Positions 29,001 to 39,135 of a DNA stretch of 64,000 bases are shown here, one piece after another. The stretch is from Allochromatium humboldtianum (GTDB taxonomy: Bacteria > Pseudomonadota > Gammaproteobacteria > Chromatiales > Chromatiaceae). The stretch spans positions 428,685 through 492,684 of the forward strand of contig NZ_JABZEO010000002.1 in NCBI RefSeq assembly GCF_013385175.1. The letters are read 5' to 3'. How positions within the stretch are numbered: position 1 is the first letter of the stretch; each line of letters opens with the position of its first letter. The translations under genes and the position numbers were made by a program. The notes beneath the pieces are model-generated. The model made no database searches, was not told the DNA's origin, and saw nothing but the letters and a program-made list of their open reading frames with translations.

Positions 29001-31550
29001 GCGCTGGTGATGGTGGTCGACGACCGGCTCATCAGTATGAAAGCGGTCGAGGTGTCCGAGAACGGCACGACCGTCGAACTGCCCGTGACCGCCGAGTGGG
29101 GACCGGGCGCCTATGTCACGGCGGCGCTCTATCGTCCGATGGATCTGGAGGCACGCCGGATGTCGGGCCGTGCGCTCGGTCTGAGCTGGGCGGGCGTCGA
29201 TCCGGGGTCACGCAAGCTGGCGCTGGCGCTGCCCGAAACGCCCCAGCTCACCGGCACGGTGCGCCCGCGCCAGACCATCGAGATCCCGGTCCGGGTCGAG
29301 GGCGCCAAGTCCGGACAGCCGGTCTATGTCACGGTCTCGGCGGTCGATCTCGGGATTCTGAACCTCACGCGCTATCAGCCGCCCGCGCCGGACGACTGGT
29401 ATTTCGCCCAGCGCCGGCTGGGGATGGAGATCCGCGATCTCTATGGCCGGCTCATCGACCGGATGCAGGGCGTGCCGGGCGTGGTGCGCACGGGAGGCGA
29501 CGGATTGAGTCTGGCGATCGAAGGCCCGCCGCCGACCGAGGAACTGCTCGCCTATCACTCGGGCATCGTCAAGCTCGATGATCGCGGCCAGGCCAGCGTC
29601 TCGGTCGAGCTGCCCGACTTCAACGGCACGGTGCGGGTCATGGCGATGGCCTGGAGCGCCGAGGGCGTGGGTCATGCGGTGCGCGATCTGACGGTGCGCG
29701 ATCCCATCGTGGTCACGCCGACGCTGCCGCGCTTCCTGGCGCCGGGCGACCGCTCGCGGTTGTTGCTGGGTCTGGACGCGGTCGAGGGACCGGGCGGCGA
29801 AGTTGGACTCTCGGTGGCGGCTGAAGGCGATCCGATCCAGGTCGCGCCCGAGTCGGCCCGCTCCAGTCTGACGCTGGCCGAAGGCGAGCGCGCACAGACC
29901 AGCGTCGCGCTTCAGGCCGAATCGGTCGGCGATGCGCGGTTGAACATCGATCTGCTGACCCCGGACGGTCAGACCCTGCGCAAGACGCTGCGGGTGCCGG
30001 TGCGCTCCAATGCGCCGCGTACCAGCCGCACCGAAGTGGTGACGCTCAAGCCGGGTGAGGAACTGACCCTGGATGCCGGGCGGCTCGCCGACCGTGTGAC
30101 CGGAACCGGCTCGCTGCTTGTCTCGATCGGCGGGGCCGGACGGCTGGATGTCGCCGGACTGCTGATGGCGCTCGACCGCTATCCCTATGGCTGTGCCGAG
30201 CAGCTCACCAGCCGCGCGTTGCCGCTGCTCTACCTCAACGAGGTTGCCCAGACCGCCGGACTGGCCGGCGAGGGCGGGGCGAACGAACGGGTCCGCACGG
30301 CGATCAGCGAGATCCTGTCCAAGCAGGACAGCAGCGGCAGCTTCGGTCTCTGGGGCAACGACGGCGGCGGCGACACCTGGCTCGATGCCTATGTCACCGA
30401 CTTCCTCACCCGTGCGCGTGAGAAGGGCTACGCCGTACCGGATGCGCCCTTCCAGATGGCGCTCGACAACCTGCGCAACACCCTCAGCTATGCCCCGGAC
30501 TTCAGCTCGGGCGGCGAGGACATCGCCTATGCGCTCTATGTGCTGGCCCGCAACGGCCGCGCTGCCATCGGTGATCTGCGCTATTACGCCGACACCAAGC
30601 TCGACGCCTTCGCCACCCCGCTGGCCGTATCTCAGCTCGCCGCCGCGCTCGCCATCCAGGGCGACCGCCCGCGTGCCGACGGGCTGTTCCGCAGCGCGCT
30701 CGGCAAGCTGGCACAGAGCCATGACGATCGGCGCTGGCGCTCGGACTATGGTTCGCTGTTGCGCGATGGGGCCGGGCTGCTGACGCTGGCCGCCGAGAGC
30801 GAATCCTCGGCGGTGAATCTCCAGTCACTCGCGCAGCGGCTCCAGGCGCTGTGGGTGGGCGAGTCCTACACCAGCACCCAGGAACAGGCGTGGCTGCTGC
30901 TCGCGGCCCACGCCCTGATGCAGTCGAGCGAGCAGCCGGCCTTGAGCGTCGACGGGGCGGCGCAGGCGGGCGTCTTCCATCGTCGTGTCGATGACACGCA
31001 GCTTGCAGCACGTCCGCTGTCGATCGTCAATCGCGGCGCGAGTCCGGTCGAGGCGCTGGTCACGGTGACGGGCGTGCCGCGCGTGCCCGAGCCGGCCGGC
31101 GGTCAGGGTTATCGGATCGAGCGCGCTTATTACGATCTGGAGGGGCGACGGGTCCGGTTGGCTGAAGTCGAGCAGGGGCAGCGTCTGATTGCCGTGCTAA
31201 CGGTTCAGGCAACTGAGCCGCGTCAGGCGCGTCTGATCCTCAATGATCCGCTGCCGGCCGGGCTGGAGATCGACAATCCCAACCTGATCCGCGCCGGCGA
31301 TGTCTCGGGCATCCCCTGGCTGGGCCTGGAGAACGAGGCCAGACACACTGAGTTCCGTGCCGATCGCTTCATCGCCGCCATCGATCGCGATGCCGACGAC
31401 TCGGCGCAGTTCCAGCTCGCCTATCGGTTGCGCGCGGTCTCGCCCGGTGTCTTCGCGCATCCCGCCGCGACCGTGGAGGACATGTATCGGCCCAGTCTGC
31501 GTGCCTGGACCGAGACTGGGACGGTCGAGGTACTCGAGGCGGCAAGATGA
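26019..31550 (+). CDS. Alpha-2-macroglobulin family protein with PAN/apple domain
   Basis: About 1843 residues. A signal peptide (LLGRLSLLLCVVLVWPAD, cleavage near VPAAE) lacks a lipobox, so the protein should be free in the periplasm, unlike E. coli YfhM. A PAN/apple-like domain follows (CQAACLNDSRCRAFTYN...WCFLKE, about residues 40-95), then macroglobulin beta-domains. The thioester motif is intact: YPYGCAEQL, Cys at about residue 1392 and Gln three later. The C-terminus (ATVEDMYRPSLRA...TGTVEV) is the normal family end. Bacterial A2Ms are thought to trap attacking proteases during envelope damage and usually pair with pbpC; no pbpC is here, and a transposase relic begins exactly at the stop codon. 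Start at 26019 has a weak ribosome site. Confidence 0.92.
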   Translation: MSASVPVSLLGRLSLLLCVVLVWPADRVPAAERAIELTPGIDYFGRDYSTLKSVTLEDCQAACLNDSRCRAFTYNTKAEWCFLKESHEEARPFAGAVSGHVVEQTGQAAGTDNTTPRPVSSTVRLADLGFLPPRELGEARRLAAKLASAPVPEVKLATLTAQARTALQSKQPAQAAALQSQALRLVPNDGGLWTALAESSLAAAQSGDWDERQRHRQQATAAAINAYPQARSVDERAATLALIARTLAQREEWRAAIRANRASLALVESPELRRILDQQIAEHGFRITGHEVESDAASPRICIQFSDPLDVRRPNLTDFVRVVARTDLPIEAESKQICIDGVRHGERYQVLVRPGLPAADGETLSKGSELDIYVRDRAPMARFLGRAYVLPKGGEAAIPVVSVNTDTLEAEVHRLGDRVLTQALEEGLLEQQLGRWNLERIQERTGESIWKGAIEVKPELNREVTTAVPVGALVSELKPGIHVLTVRPRNAPDDGSSLATQWFLVSDLGLTTLAGNDGLHALVRSLSSAKPLGRVEVRLVAVNNEILGRATTDNEGHARFDPGLLRGTGGNAPALLVAESSAGDYAFLDLTQSPFDLSDRGVEGRLPPKPLDVYLVSERGAYRPGETVHLTALVRDSRARAVTDLPITLIVKRPDGMEYLRTLTQDQGQGGHAADVQLTKTAPRGTWRAAVHADPKGPALAELAFLVEDFLPERLTFELDSSSPTIDPADPPSLTLDARFLYGAPAGGLALEGEVQVKPTDTLAAFPGYRFGLESEELEPLGAPLSGGRTDAAGHAEVPLDLPEIPPTTKLLEADIQVRVLEEGGRPVERQLKRPVASKQTRIGLKPLFDGSVEEGGNARFEAIAIDPDGRRQSLSGVRWTLARLKTSFQWYASDGNWNYEPITTTERVADGTLDLDALDAGRIEAAVDWGTYRLTLSTQDGAVLPVDLEFEAGWYVEPKTQDTPDLLKVSLDKPSYRVGETARVRLEPRFAGLALVMVVDDRLISMKAVEVSENGTTVELPVTAEWGPGAYVTAALYRPMDLEARRMSGRALGLSWAGVDPGSRKLALALPETPQLTGTVRPRQTIEIPVRVEGAKSGQPVYVTVSAVDLGILNLTRYQPPAPDDWYFAQRRLGMEIRDLYGRLIDRMQGVPGVVRTGGDGLSLAIEGPPPTEELLAYHSGIVKLDDRGQASVSVELPDFNGTVRVMAMAWSAEGVGHAVRDLTVRDPIVVTPTLPRFLAPGDRSRLLLGLDAVEGPGGEVGLSVAAEGDPIQVAPESARSSLTLAEGERAQTSVALQAESVGDARLNIDLLTPDGQTLRKTLRVPVRSNAPRTSRTEVVTLKPGEELTLDAGRLADRVTGTGSLLVSIGGAGRLDVAGLLMALDRYPYGCAEQLTSRALPLLYLNEVAQTAGLAGEGGANERVRTAISEILSKQDSSGSFGLWGNDGGGDTWLDAYVTDFLTRAREKGYAVPDAPFQMALDNLRNTLSYAPDFSSGGEDIAYALYVLARNGRAAIGDLRYYADTKLDAFATPLAVSQLAAALAIQGDRPRADGLFRSALGKLAQSHDDRRWRSDYGSLLRDGAGLLTLAAESESSAVNLQSLAQRLQALWVGESYTSTQEQAWLLLAAHALMQSSEQPALSVDGAAQAGVFHRRVDDTQLAARPLSIVNRGASPVEALVTVTGVPRVPEPAGGQGYRIERAYYDLEGRRVRLAEVEQGQRLIAVLTVQATEPRQARLILNDPLPAGLEIDNPNLIRAGDVSGIPWLGLENEARHTEFRADRFIAAIDRDADDSAQFQLAYRLRAVSPGVFAHPAATVEDMYRPSLRAWTETGTVEVLEAAR

Positions 31551-31770
31551 AACCGATCGCCGCCAAGCGCAACCGGGTGAAGGCTATCTGGGACGAAGAA
31601 CTCAAGGTGTTGGCCAAGCACATCGAGCGCCTGGAAGCCTCGGTGCGAATACGCGTCGAACATCCGTTTTACCGGACATCGCCCAAGCCCGGCTTCACGC
31701 ACTGCAAGGCCACGATTCAGGCCGCTCATCCGGTCGTGTTGCCAGTGGCCTCACCCATGCGTAGCATCCG
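31547..31770 (+). pseudogene. Decayed C-terminal fragment of an IS5-type transposase
   Basis: The frame starting at the ATG that overlaps the macroglobulin stop reads KHIERLEASVRIRVEHPFY, matching the conserved end of the IS5-family DDE transposase (IE-x-LKAS-R-KVEHPF, where E is catalytic). After HPFY the expected GHRKARYRGLAKN block appears only after shifting frame near 31680 (GHRQARLHALQGHD), so at least one frameshift is present. No N-terminal transposase part or terminal inverted repeats were found. It is a relic, not a functional gene. Confidence 0.7.
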
Positions 31771-31806
31771 CGACTGCCATGCCGTTTCTACAACCAGAGG
31801 TTTCCA

Positions 31807-32406
31807 GTGGCCAGTCAGGCAGTCCGCGCGTCCATCCAGGGCCAACCCTTCAATGACGTTCTCAACGAATTACACGCCCATACCTTCTCGGGCGCCCCTG
31901 GGGAGTCCGACCCCTTTACCCTCAGCGAACTCGACCGCGAGTTCATCGCCTATGCACTGGCGATCTACTATCAGTGCGACCACTGCCAGCACTACCACGG
32001 GCGCGTGATCGAGCGTCTGCGCAAGGAGAGCGACGCCAAGCCCTGGGCCTGGCAGGCCGAGTTCGTCAAGATCGTGCTCTTTCTGCGTACCAGTCGTGCG
32101 AGCGTCTCTGAGGTCGAGTGGCAGGGCTGGGTCGAAGCCTGGCGTCGCTTCGCCGCCCGTCTGCATTACCGGCATCCAGGTTTTGCCTGCAACATCGCCT
32201 ATGCCATCGGCATCTCGCGCGCCGATGAGGCCTTGATGGAATTGGCGTTCGCATCCTTGACCCAGCACTATCCGGACGGCGAGACCCTGCTGGGCGTCAT
32301 CCGCGACATCGACCGCGTGGTGGTCTTCATGAAGGCCGCGACCTCCAAGAATCGCACCGACCCCATCGTGCGCCGCCAGCTCAAGACGCGCGGCGTTCAG
32401 ATCTGA
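31807..32406 (+). CDS. AhpD-like protein with CxxCxxxH motif
   Basis: 199 residues, mostly helical. The central YYQCDHCQHYHG places C57, C60 and H64 in the CxxCxxxH arrangement of the AhpD/carboxymuconolactone decarboxylase fold, where the cysteine pair reduces peroxiredoxins or other disulfides. Length and flanking sequence do not match AhpD itself, so it is a relative of unknown substrate. The start is a GTG at 31807 with AGAGG about 7 bases before it. It stands alone after the transposase relic; the following 176 bases to recQ are AT-richer and hold no gene. Confidence 0.72.
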   Translation: MASQAVRASIQGQPFNDVLNELHAHTFSGAPGESDPFTLSELDREFIAYALAIYYQCDHCQHYHGRVIERLRKESDAKPWAWQAEFVKIVLFLRTSRASVSEVEWQGWVEAWRRFAARLHYRHPGFACNIAYAIGISRADEALMELAFASLTQHYPDGETLLGVIRDIDRVVVFMKAATSKNRTDPIVRRQLKTRGVQI

Positions 32407-32582
32407 AGCACCTGTCGTTCGTAAACCGCATCGCGCCGTCCGGATCGGATGCTGATGCGGTTCGAACTCTGCTGTTTCGTGTTCATGGCATGCCGCTTCA
32501 GCGCTTGAAGCCTGTTTGTTTTTGATCACGTTTCTGCTATAAGCAACACGAAAAGTTTCTTGCAACCCAGTTGTCGAGTCCG

Positions 32583-34445
<1,863 letters not shown>

Positions 34446-34502
34446 GGTTGGTGCAGGGACCGCGAGGGCCGGTTCGCCCTCGCCGCCGTCGTCGCGGGAT
34501 GC

Positions 34503-35393
34503 CTAGACCCGGCGCGCGTCCATCATGCGCTCGATGATGGGCTGGAGGATGATCTCCATCGCAAAGCCCATCTTGCCGCCCGGCACCACCATGGAGTTGC
34601 GGCGCGACATGAAGGAGTCATGGATCATGGAGAGCAGATAGGGGAAGTCGATCTGAAGCTTCTTCGGATCCTTGAAACGGATGATGACGAAGCTCTCGTC
34701 CGGCGTCGGGATGTCGCGGGCGATGAACGGGTTGGAGGTGTCGACCGTGGGCACACGCTGGAAGTTGATGTCGGTCAGCGAGAACTGCGGCGTGATGTAA
34801 CGGATGTAGTCCGGCATCCGGCGCATGATGGTGTCGACGATGGCCTCGGCCGAGTAGCCGCGCTCGAGGTTGTCGCGATGGATCTTCTGAATCCATTCCA
34901 GGTTGACGATCGGCACCACGCCGACGCCCAGGTCGACGTGCTGCGCGACATTGCTGTCCTCGGTGACGACCAGACCGTGCAGACCTTCGTAGAAGAGCAG
35001 ATCGGTGCCGGCCGGCAGATCCTCCCAGGGCGTGAACTCGCCGGGATTGAGCGAAGTGCCGAGCCGGGCGTTGAGCTGGCGGGCTTCCTCGTCGCTGTGG
35101 ATGTAGTAACGCTTCTTGCCGCAGCCGGTCTCGCCGTATTCGCGGAAGAGTTCTTCGAGCAGGTCGAAGCGGTTGGCCACCGGGCCGAAGTGACTGAGGC
35201 TCTCGCCGCGCTTGGCAAAGGCCGCCATCTCGGCCTTCATGGTGGCTCGGTCGTAGCTGTGAAAGCTGTCGCCCTCGATCACCGCCGCGCTGATGTTGTC
35301 GCGATGGAAGATGTGCTCGAAGGCGCGCTTGACGGTCGTGGTGCCGGCGCCGGACGAGCCGGTGACGGCGACGATCGGATGCTTCTTGGACAT
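34503..35393 (-). CDS. prkB: Phosphoribulokinase, proteobacterial type
   Basis: A 296-residue octameric-type phosphoribulokinase, making ribulose-1,5-bisphosphate for RuBisCO in the Calvin cycle. P-loop VAVTGSSGAGTTTVKRAFE in parts (GSSGAGTTT), the substrate-binding EGDSFHSYDR and FYEGLHGLVV are visible; the absence of the cysteine pair of the chloroplast enzyme fits the NADH-activated, thioredoxin-independent class. GGGGAGAG precedes the ATG at 35393; the frame open further upstream is not used. It is separate from any RuBisCO gene, as in several Chromatiaceae. A sigma70-like promoter is at 35440-35467. Confidence 0.95.
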   Translation of the reverse strand: MSKKHPIVAVTGSSGAGTTTVKRAFEHIFHRDNISAAVIEGDSFHSYDRATMKAEMAAFAKRGESLSHFGPVANRFDLLEELFREYGETGCGKKRYYIHSDEEARQLNARLGTSLNPGEFTPWEDLPAGTDLLFYEGLHGLVVTEDSNVAQHVDLGVGVVPIVNLEWIQKIHRDNLERGYSAEAIVDTIMRRMPDYIRYITPQFSLTDINFQRVPTVDTSNPFIARDIPTPDESFVIIRFKDPKKLQIDFPYLLSMIHDSFMSRRNSMVVPGGKMGFAMEIILQPIIERMMDARRV

Positions 35394-35439
35394 GAGTTTC
35401 TCTCCCCGTTCTCTGTTCGTTATTGGAATGCTGAAGCGG

Positions 35440-35467
35440 TTTATCCGCCTTGGGTTTTGGTTGTCAA
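35440..35467 (-). promoter_or_regulatory. Predicted sigma70 promoter of prkB
   Basis: On the minus strand a perfect TTGACA (35462-35467) and GATAAA (35440-35445) are separated by 16 bases, 47 bases before the prkB ATG. An AT-rich stretch (35481-35500) lies just upstream and could hold a CbbR site, but no clear dyad was confirmed. Confidence 0.55.
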
Positions 35468-35556
35468 GGCGTTTGACATGATTCGCTAATATATCACGAA
35501 CTCCGGCGTTCGATCGCCGGATGCGATGGCCTGGACAGGCCGGGAGGCGCGACGGC

Positions 35557-37365
35557 ATGGCGGCAGTTGAATGGCAAGCGGGATGGGGTGAGAGGGCGCG
35601 TGTCTGGGCGCTCGGACTCGGAATGCATCCGGAGATCCAGTCGGGTCTGGTGCGCTTTCTGACGGTGCTGGTCGGCGGCGGCTATATCGCCCTGGGGGCC
35701 TGGACTGAGTACTACCGGGTCGACGTTCCCTATTTTCTGACCGTCTTCGGGTTGCATCTGCTGGTCGGCCTGGGGCTGATGATCAGTGTGGTCTACCGTC
35801 CGGAGTGGGTCGCGCGTCGCTATATCGCGCTCTGTCTGGACATCGTCGTGGTCAGTCTGGCGATCTTCATCACACGGGAGGCCATCAGTCCCTTTTACTT
35901 GCTCTATATCCTCATCTTCATCTCGGCCGGCACCAGATTCGGGCGCGGTCCGCTGATCGTGGGGTCGGTGGTGGCGGTCGTCGCCTACAACTTCGTGCTG
36001 ATCGAACTCGACGAGTGGAGTCGGCATCCCTTCGAGGCGGCGTTCTTTCTGTTACTGCTGGTGCTGCTGCCGCTCTATCAGGCGTCCTTGCTGCGCCGGC
36101 TCCAGCAGGCGCGCGCCGACGCTGAGCGGGCGAGCAAGGCCAAGAGCGATTTTCTGGCCGTCATGACCCATGAGCTGCGGACCCCGCTGACCGGCGTCAT
36201 CGGCATGGCCGAGCTGCTCAAGGAAACCCGGCTCGACGCCGAGCAGCACGAGCAGGTCGAGGCGATCGTCAGTTCGGCCAATGCGCTCAGCGCCCTGATC
36301 GGCGACATCCTGGACTTCTCCAAACTCGACGCCCATCGGCTCAAGCTCGAACGTCTGCCGTTCGCACCGCGTGAGCTGGCGCACGAGGTCTGCGCCATCC
36401 TCGACGGTCAGGCGCGCGCCCGGGGGCTGGCGCTGATCCGGGAGATCGCGCCCGAGGTGCCCGAGTGCGTGCTCGGCGATGCGCTGCGGGTACGTCAGAT
36501 CCTGTTCAATCTGATCGGCAATGCCATCAAGTTCACCGAGCACGGCGAGGTCCGGGTGCGATTGCTTGTCGCCGAATCCAGTCCCACGTTCGGGCGGCCG
36601 CATCTGATGATCGAGGTCGTCGACACCGGGATCGGCATCCCGGCCGACAAGCTGGACGTGCTGTTCGAGAGTTTCCGCCAAGCCGATGCGTCGACCACGC
36701 GCCGCTTCGGCGGTACCGGGCTGGGCACCACCATCGCGCGCGAGCTGGCCGTGCTCATGGGCGGCGCCATCGAGGTCGAGAGCGAGGAGGGGCGAGGCAG
36801 TCTGTTCCGGGTGCGTCTGCCGCTACTCGACGAACTTCCGTCCGCCGTGGCCGAGGAGCCGGCTCCCTACAGGGTCGAAACGACGCCAAACGATTGGCGC
36901 ACGCCCTATGCTGGACCGAAGATCCGGGTTCTGGTGGCCGAAGATAACGCGATCGCCGCCAAGGTCATCACCCGCTTTCTCGACCGCATGGGGTTCGAAT
37001 ACGACCTCTTCACGGACGGCGAATCCGCGCTGGAGGCCGCACTGGCCGGCGGCTACCGGATCGCGGTCGTCGATCTGCGCATGCCCAGACTCGACGGCTT
37101 GGGCTTCACCCGGCGCTACCGGGCCGAATCCAGCGGGCGTCCGCTGCCGATCCTGGCCCTGACCGCCAATGCCTCGGAAGACGTGCGACATGAGTGCCTG
37201 GCCGCCGGCATGGACGGTTTTCTCGCCAAGCCGGTCAAGCCCGACGAGCTGCGAGGCGCGATCGAGCGCCTTGGAACCCCGGACGATGCGGGGAGGTCAG
37301 GTCCGTCCCGGCTTGCCGGCCTTGGCCTGGTACATGGCTGTGTCGGCGTCCTTGAGCAGACGTGA
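35557..37365 (+). CDS. RpfC-like hybrid sensor histidine kinase (no HPt)
   Basis: About 602 residues from the ATG at 35557, chosen because GGGAGG lies 9 bases before it; an ATG at 35521 is possible. Five or six membrane helices (residues about 34-175) have almost no periplasmic loops, the layout of RpfC-type sensors of hydrophobic signals. HisKA follows with H205 (AVMTHELRTPLTG), HATPase with NLIGNAIKF and DTGIGIP, and a receiver (VLVAEDNAIAAKV, VVDLRMPRLDG, LAKPVKPDE). RpfC's C-terminal HPt is absent. The last ~23 codons overlap the convergent GGDEF gene. No rpfF or rpfG is nearby. The signal is unknown. Confidence 0.85.
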   Translation: MAAVEWQAGWGERARVWALGLGMHPEIQSGLVRFLTVLVGGGYIALGAWTEYYRVDVPYFLTVFGLHLLVGLGLMISVVYRPEWVARRYIALCLDIVVVSLAIFITREAISPFYLLYILIFISAGTRFGRGPLIVGSVVAVVAYNFVLIELDEWSRHPFEAAFFLLLLVLLPLYQASLLRRLQQARADAERASKAKSDFLAVMTHELRTPLTGVIGMAELLKETRLDAEQHEQVEAIVSSANALSALIGDILDFSKLDAHRLKLERLPFAPRELAHEVCAILDGQARARGLALIREIAPEVPECVLGDALRVRQILFNLIGNAIKFTEHGEVRVRLLVAESSPTFGRPHLMIEVVDTGIGIPADKLDVLFESFRQADASTTRRFGGTGLGTTIARELAVLMGGAIEVESEEGRGSLFRVRLPLLDELPSAVAEEPAPYRVETTPNDWRTPYAGPKIRVLVAEDNAIAAKVITRFLDRMGFEYDLFTDGESALEAALAGGYRIAVVDLRMPRLDGLGFTRRYRAESSGRPLPILALTANASEDVRHECLAAGMDGFLAKPVKPDELRGAIERLGTPDDAGRSGPSRLAGLGLVHGCVGVLEQT

Positions 37366-39135
37366 CGGGGTGCTGTCGGGGCTGATGTGAACCAGCCCCA
37401 GGCTACAGCCGATCCTCAACTGTTGGCCCTGGATGGTCATGGGCTGACTCAGGGTCTCGTCGATGCGTCGGGCGACCGACTCGGGTTCGAAGCCGGCTTC
37501 GAACCGATCGAGCAGAACGGCGAACTCGTCGCCGCCGAGCCGTCCCAGATGGTCCTGCTCGCGCACCACCCGGCGCAGACGCTCGGCGACGATCCGCAGC
37601 ACGGCATCGCCCGCGTCATGGCCATACTGGTCGTTGATCGGCTTGAAGCCATCCAGATCCAGATAGAGCAGGGCGCCGTTGTTTGCGGGATGACGTGTCC
37701 GTTCGAAGTGTTGGTTCAGGAGTTCCATGAAGCGGCGGCGGTTGTTCAGCCCTGTCAGTGCATCGGTGTTGGCCAGTGTCGCCAGCTCGCGTTCGGAACG
37801 CAGACGGGCCTGGATCGCGTGTTGCAGGGAGGCAGCCGTCTCGTTGAAGGCCTGGGTCAATCGTGACAGCTCGCCCCAACCGTGTTCCGGGAGGCGGGTG
37901 TAATAATCGCCCTGGCTCAGACGGCGCATGCCGTTCGTGAGCTCATGGACGGGGTTGGCGATGGCTCGTGCTACCACCACGGCTGTGACCAGGGCCAGCA
38001 GTATCAGGCTGAAGGTGACATAGACCAGCAGTTCGCGCTGCTTGCGCGCGCTCTGGGTGATCTTGTCACGGTTGGTGTGGACCAGGAGGCGGGAGCAGTC
38101 GAGACTGAGCGCGCGCGCGGTGTGGATCAGCGCCCCATCGGTCGCGATGCCTGAGGTGGTGGGCGTGGGCGCGTGCACTGGATCGGCGTGGCTCGATAGG
38201 CTCTTGAGCAGATCGTTCAGCGGCCCGGACGGCGTCGTCGTCAGGTTCCAGATTCCGGCGCGCGCGCTCCAGGCGAATGTTTCGCCCGTACCGCCGCAGA
38301 GCAGCAGCACGGTCTCACCGCCTGGAGATTGATTGTCGAAGTCCTCCAGCAACGCCAGGATGTTCTCCATCCGCACCAGTAGATGCACGCTGCCGATGAT
38401 GGCCTCGTCCAGTACGAGCGGGCCATTCAGCCAGATCTCGGGTTTCTGGGTCTCCAGTCGTCGAAACAGGATGGGAGCCGGGTCAGCGACTGGGATGTCG
38501 GCCTGGTCGAGCGTGTTCGCGCGAACGCCGTCACGAGTGATCTGGATCAGGGTTCGTCCCGAGGGATCGCGGATCCAGATTCCATGCAACTCCGGAATCG
38601 CTTCGATGGCATCGGTGAGGATGCGCGCGATGAGTTCCAGATGTTTGGGGTCGCCGTCGCGGGCGTAGGCCGCCAGGCTCAGGCGCATCTGGGTGCGGCT
38701 CGACACCAGTCGGGTCAGATCCTCCAGGCGGTGCAGTTCCAGATTGATCCGCCGCTGCTGGACATCGGCGATCAGATTCAACGTCTGGTGCGTCAGCTCC
38801 AGGGCGTCGGCTTGAATCTGATGACGCTCGGCCCAGTAGAGCGTCAGCAATGGCAGTAGCGCGACCGTCAATAGAACCAGGGCCAGATGTTCGCGCAGAC
38901 CGAACCGATGCCGGATCGGCCCTCGGCGAGCGCTGTCGGGCTTGGCGGGAGACGTTTGGACCTGATCGGACTCTGGGGGCAAGTCAGTGTCGTCCTGGAC
39001 GCTTGATTTCGTCCAAGGATATACCGAAACGTCCGGTGAGCCGCGACCGTTCGTCGTGTCAGGGTGCCGGGGTGGTCGCCAGGGCGATCCCTGGCGACCC
39101 TGTCTGAATGGAGAGGCGGATCGGTCTCGGGTCAA
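37297..39135 (-). CDS. Membrane diguanylate cyclase with periplasmic sensor and HAMP
   Basis: Up to 612 residues. Membrane segments near residues 83-101 and 375-395 flank a ~270-residue periplasmic Cache-like sensor; HAMP and a GGDEF domain follow. The catalytic GGDEF (GRLGGDEFAVLL) is perfect and an RxxD inhibitory site (REQD) lies five residues before it, so an active, feedback-regulated cyclase is expected. The start is uncertain: a TTG at 39135 overlaps the rnfE stop (TTGA), but the first ~50 residues are low-complexity; a TTG at 38982 (LPPESDQ) gives a more normal N-terminus. Its 3' end overlaps the hybrid kinase gene by 69 bases on the other strand. Confidence 0.85.
   Translation of the reverse strand: MTRDRSASPFRQGRQGSPWRPPRHPDTTNGRGSPDVSVYPWTKSSVQDDTDLPPESDQVQTSPAKPDSARRGPIRHRFGLREHLALVLLTVALLPLLTLYWAERHQIQADALELTHQTLNLIADVQQRRINLELHRLEDLTRLVSSRTQMRLSLAAYARDGDPKHLELIARILTDAIEAIPELHGIWIRDPSGRTLIQITRDGVRANTLDQADIPVADPAPILFRRLETQKPEIWLNGPLVLDEAIIGSVHLLVRMENILALLEDFDNQSPGGETVLLLCGGTGETFAWSARAGIWNLTTTPSGPLNDLLKSLSSHADPVHAPTPTTSGIATDGALIHTARALSLDCSRLLVHTNRDKITQSARKQRELLVYVTFSLILLALVTAVVVARAIANPVHELTNGMRRLSQGDYYTRLPEHGWGELSRLTQAFNETAASLQHAIQARLRSERELATLANTDALTGLNNRRRFMELLNQHFERTRHPANNGALLYLDLDGFKPINDQYGHDAGDAVLRIVAERLRRVVREQDHLGRLGGDEFAVLLDRFEAGFEPESVARRIDETLSQPMTIQGQQLRIGCSLGLVHISPDSTPSRLLKDADTAMYQAKAGKPGRT

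Noticed and set aside
31547..32008. A 153-codon gene starting at the macroglobulin stop
   Set aside because: Only the first ~45 codons resemble a transposase; the rest overlaps the AhpD-like gene out of frame. Treated as a relic.
35481..35521. CbbR operator upstream of prkB
   Set aside because: The AT-rich stretch and a 7-bp hairpin (35502-35521) are present, but no convincing T-N11-A dyad was confirmed, and no cbbR gene is adjacent.
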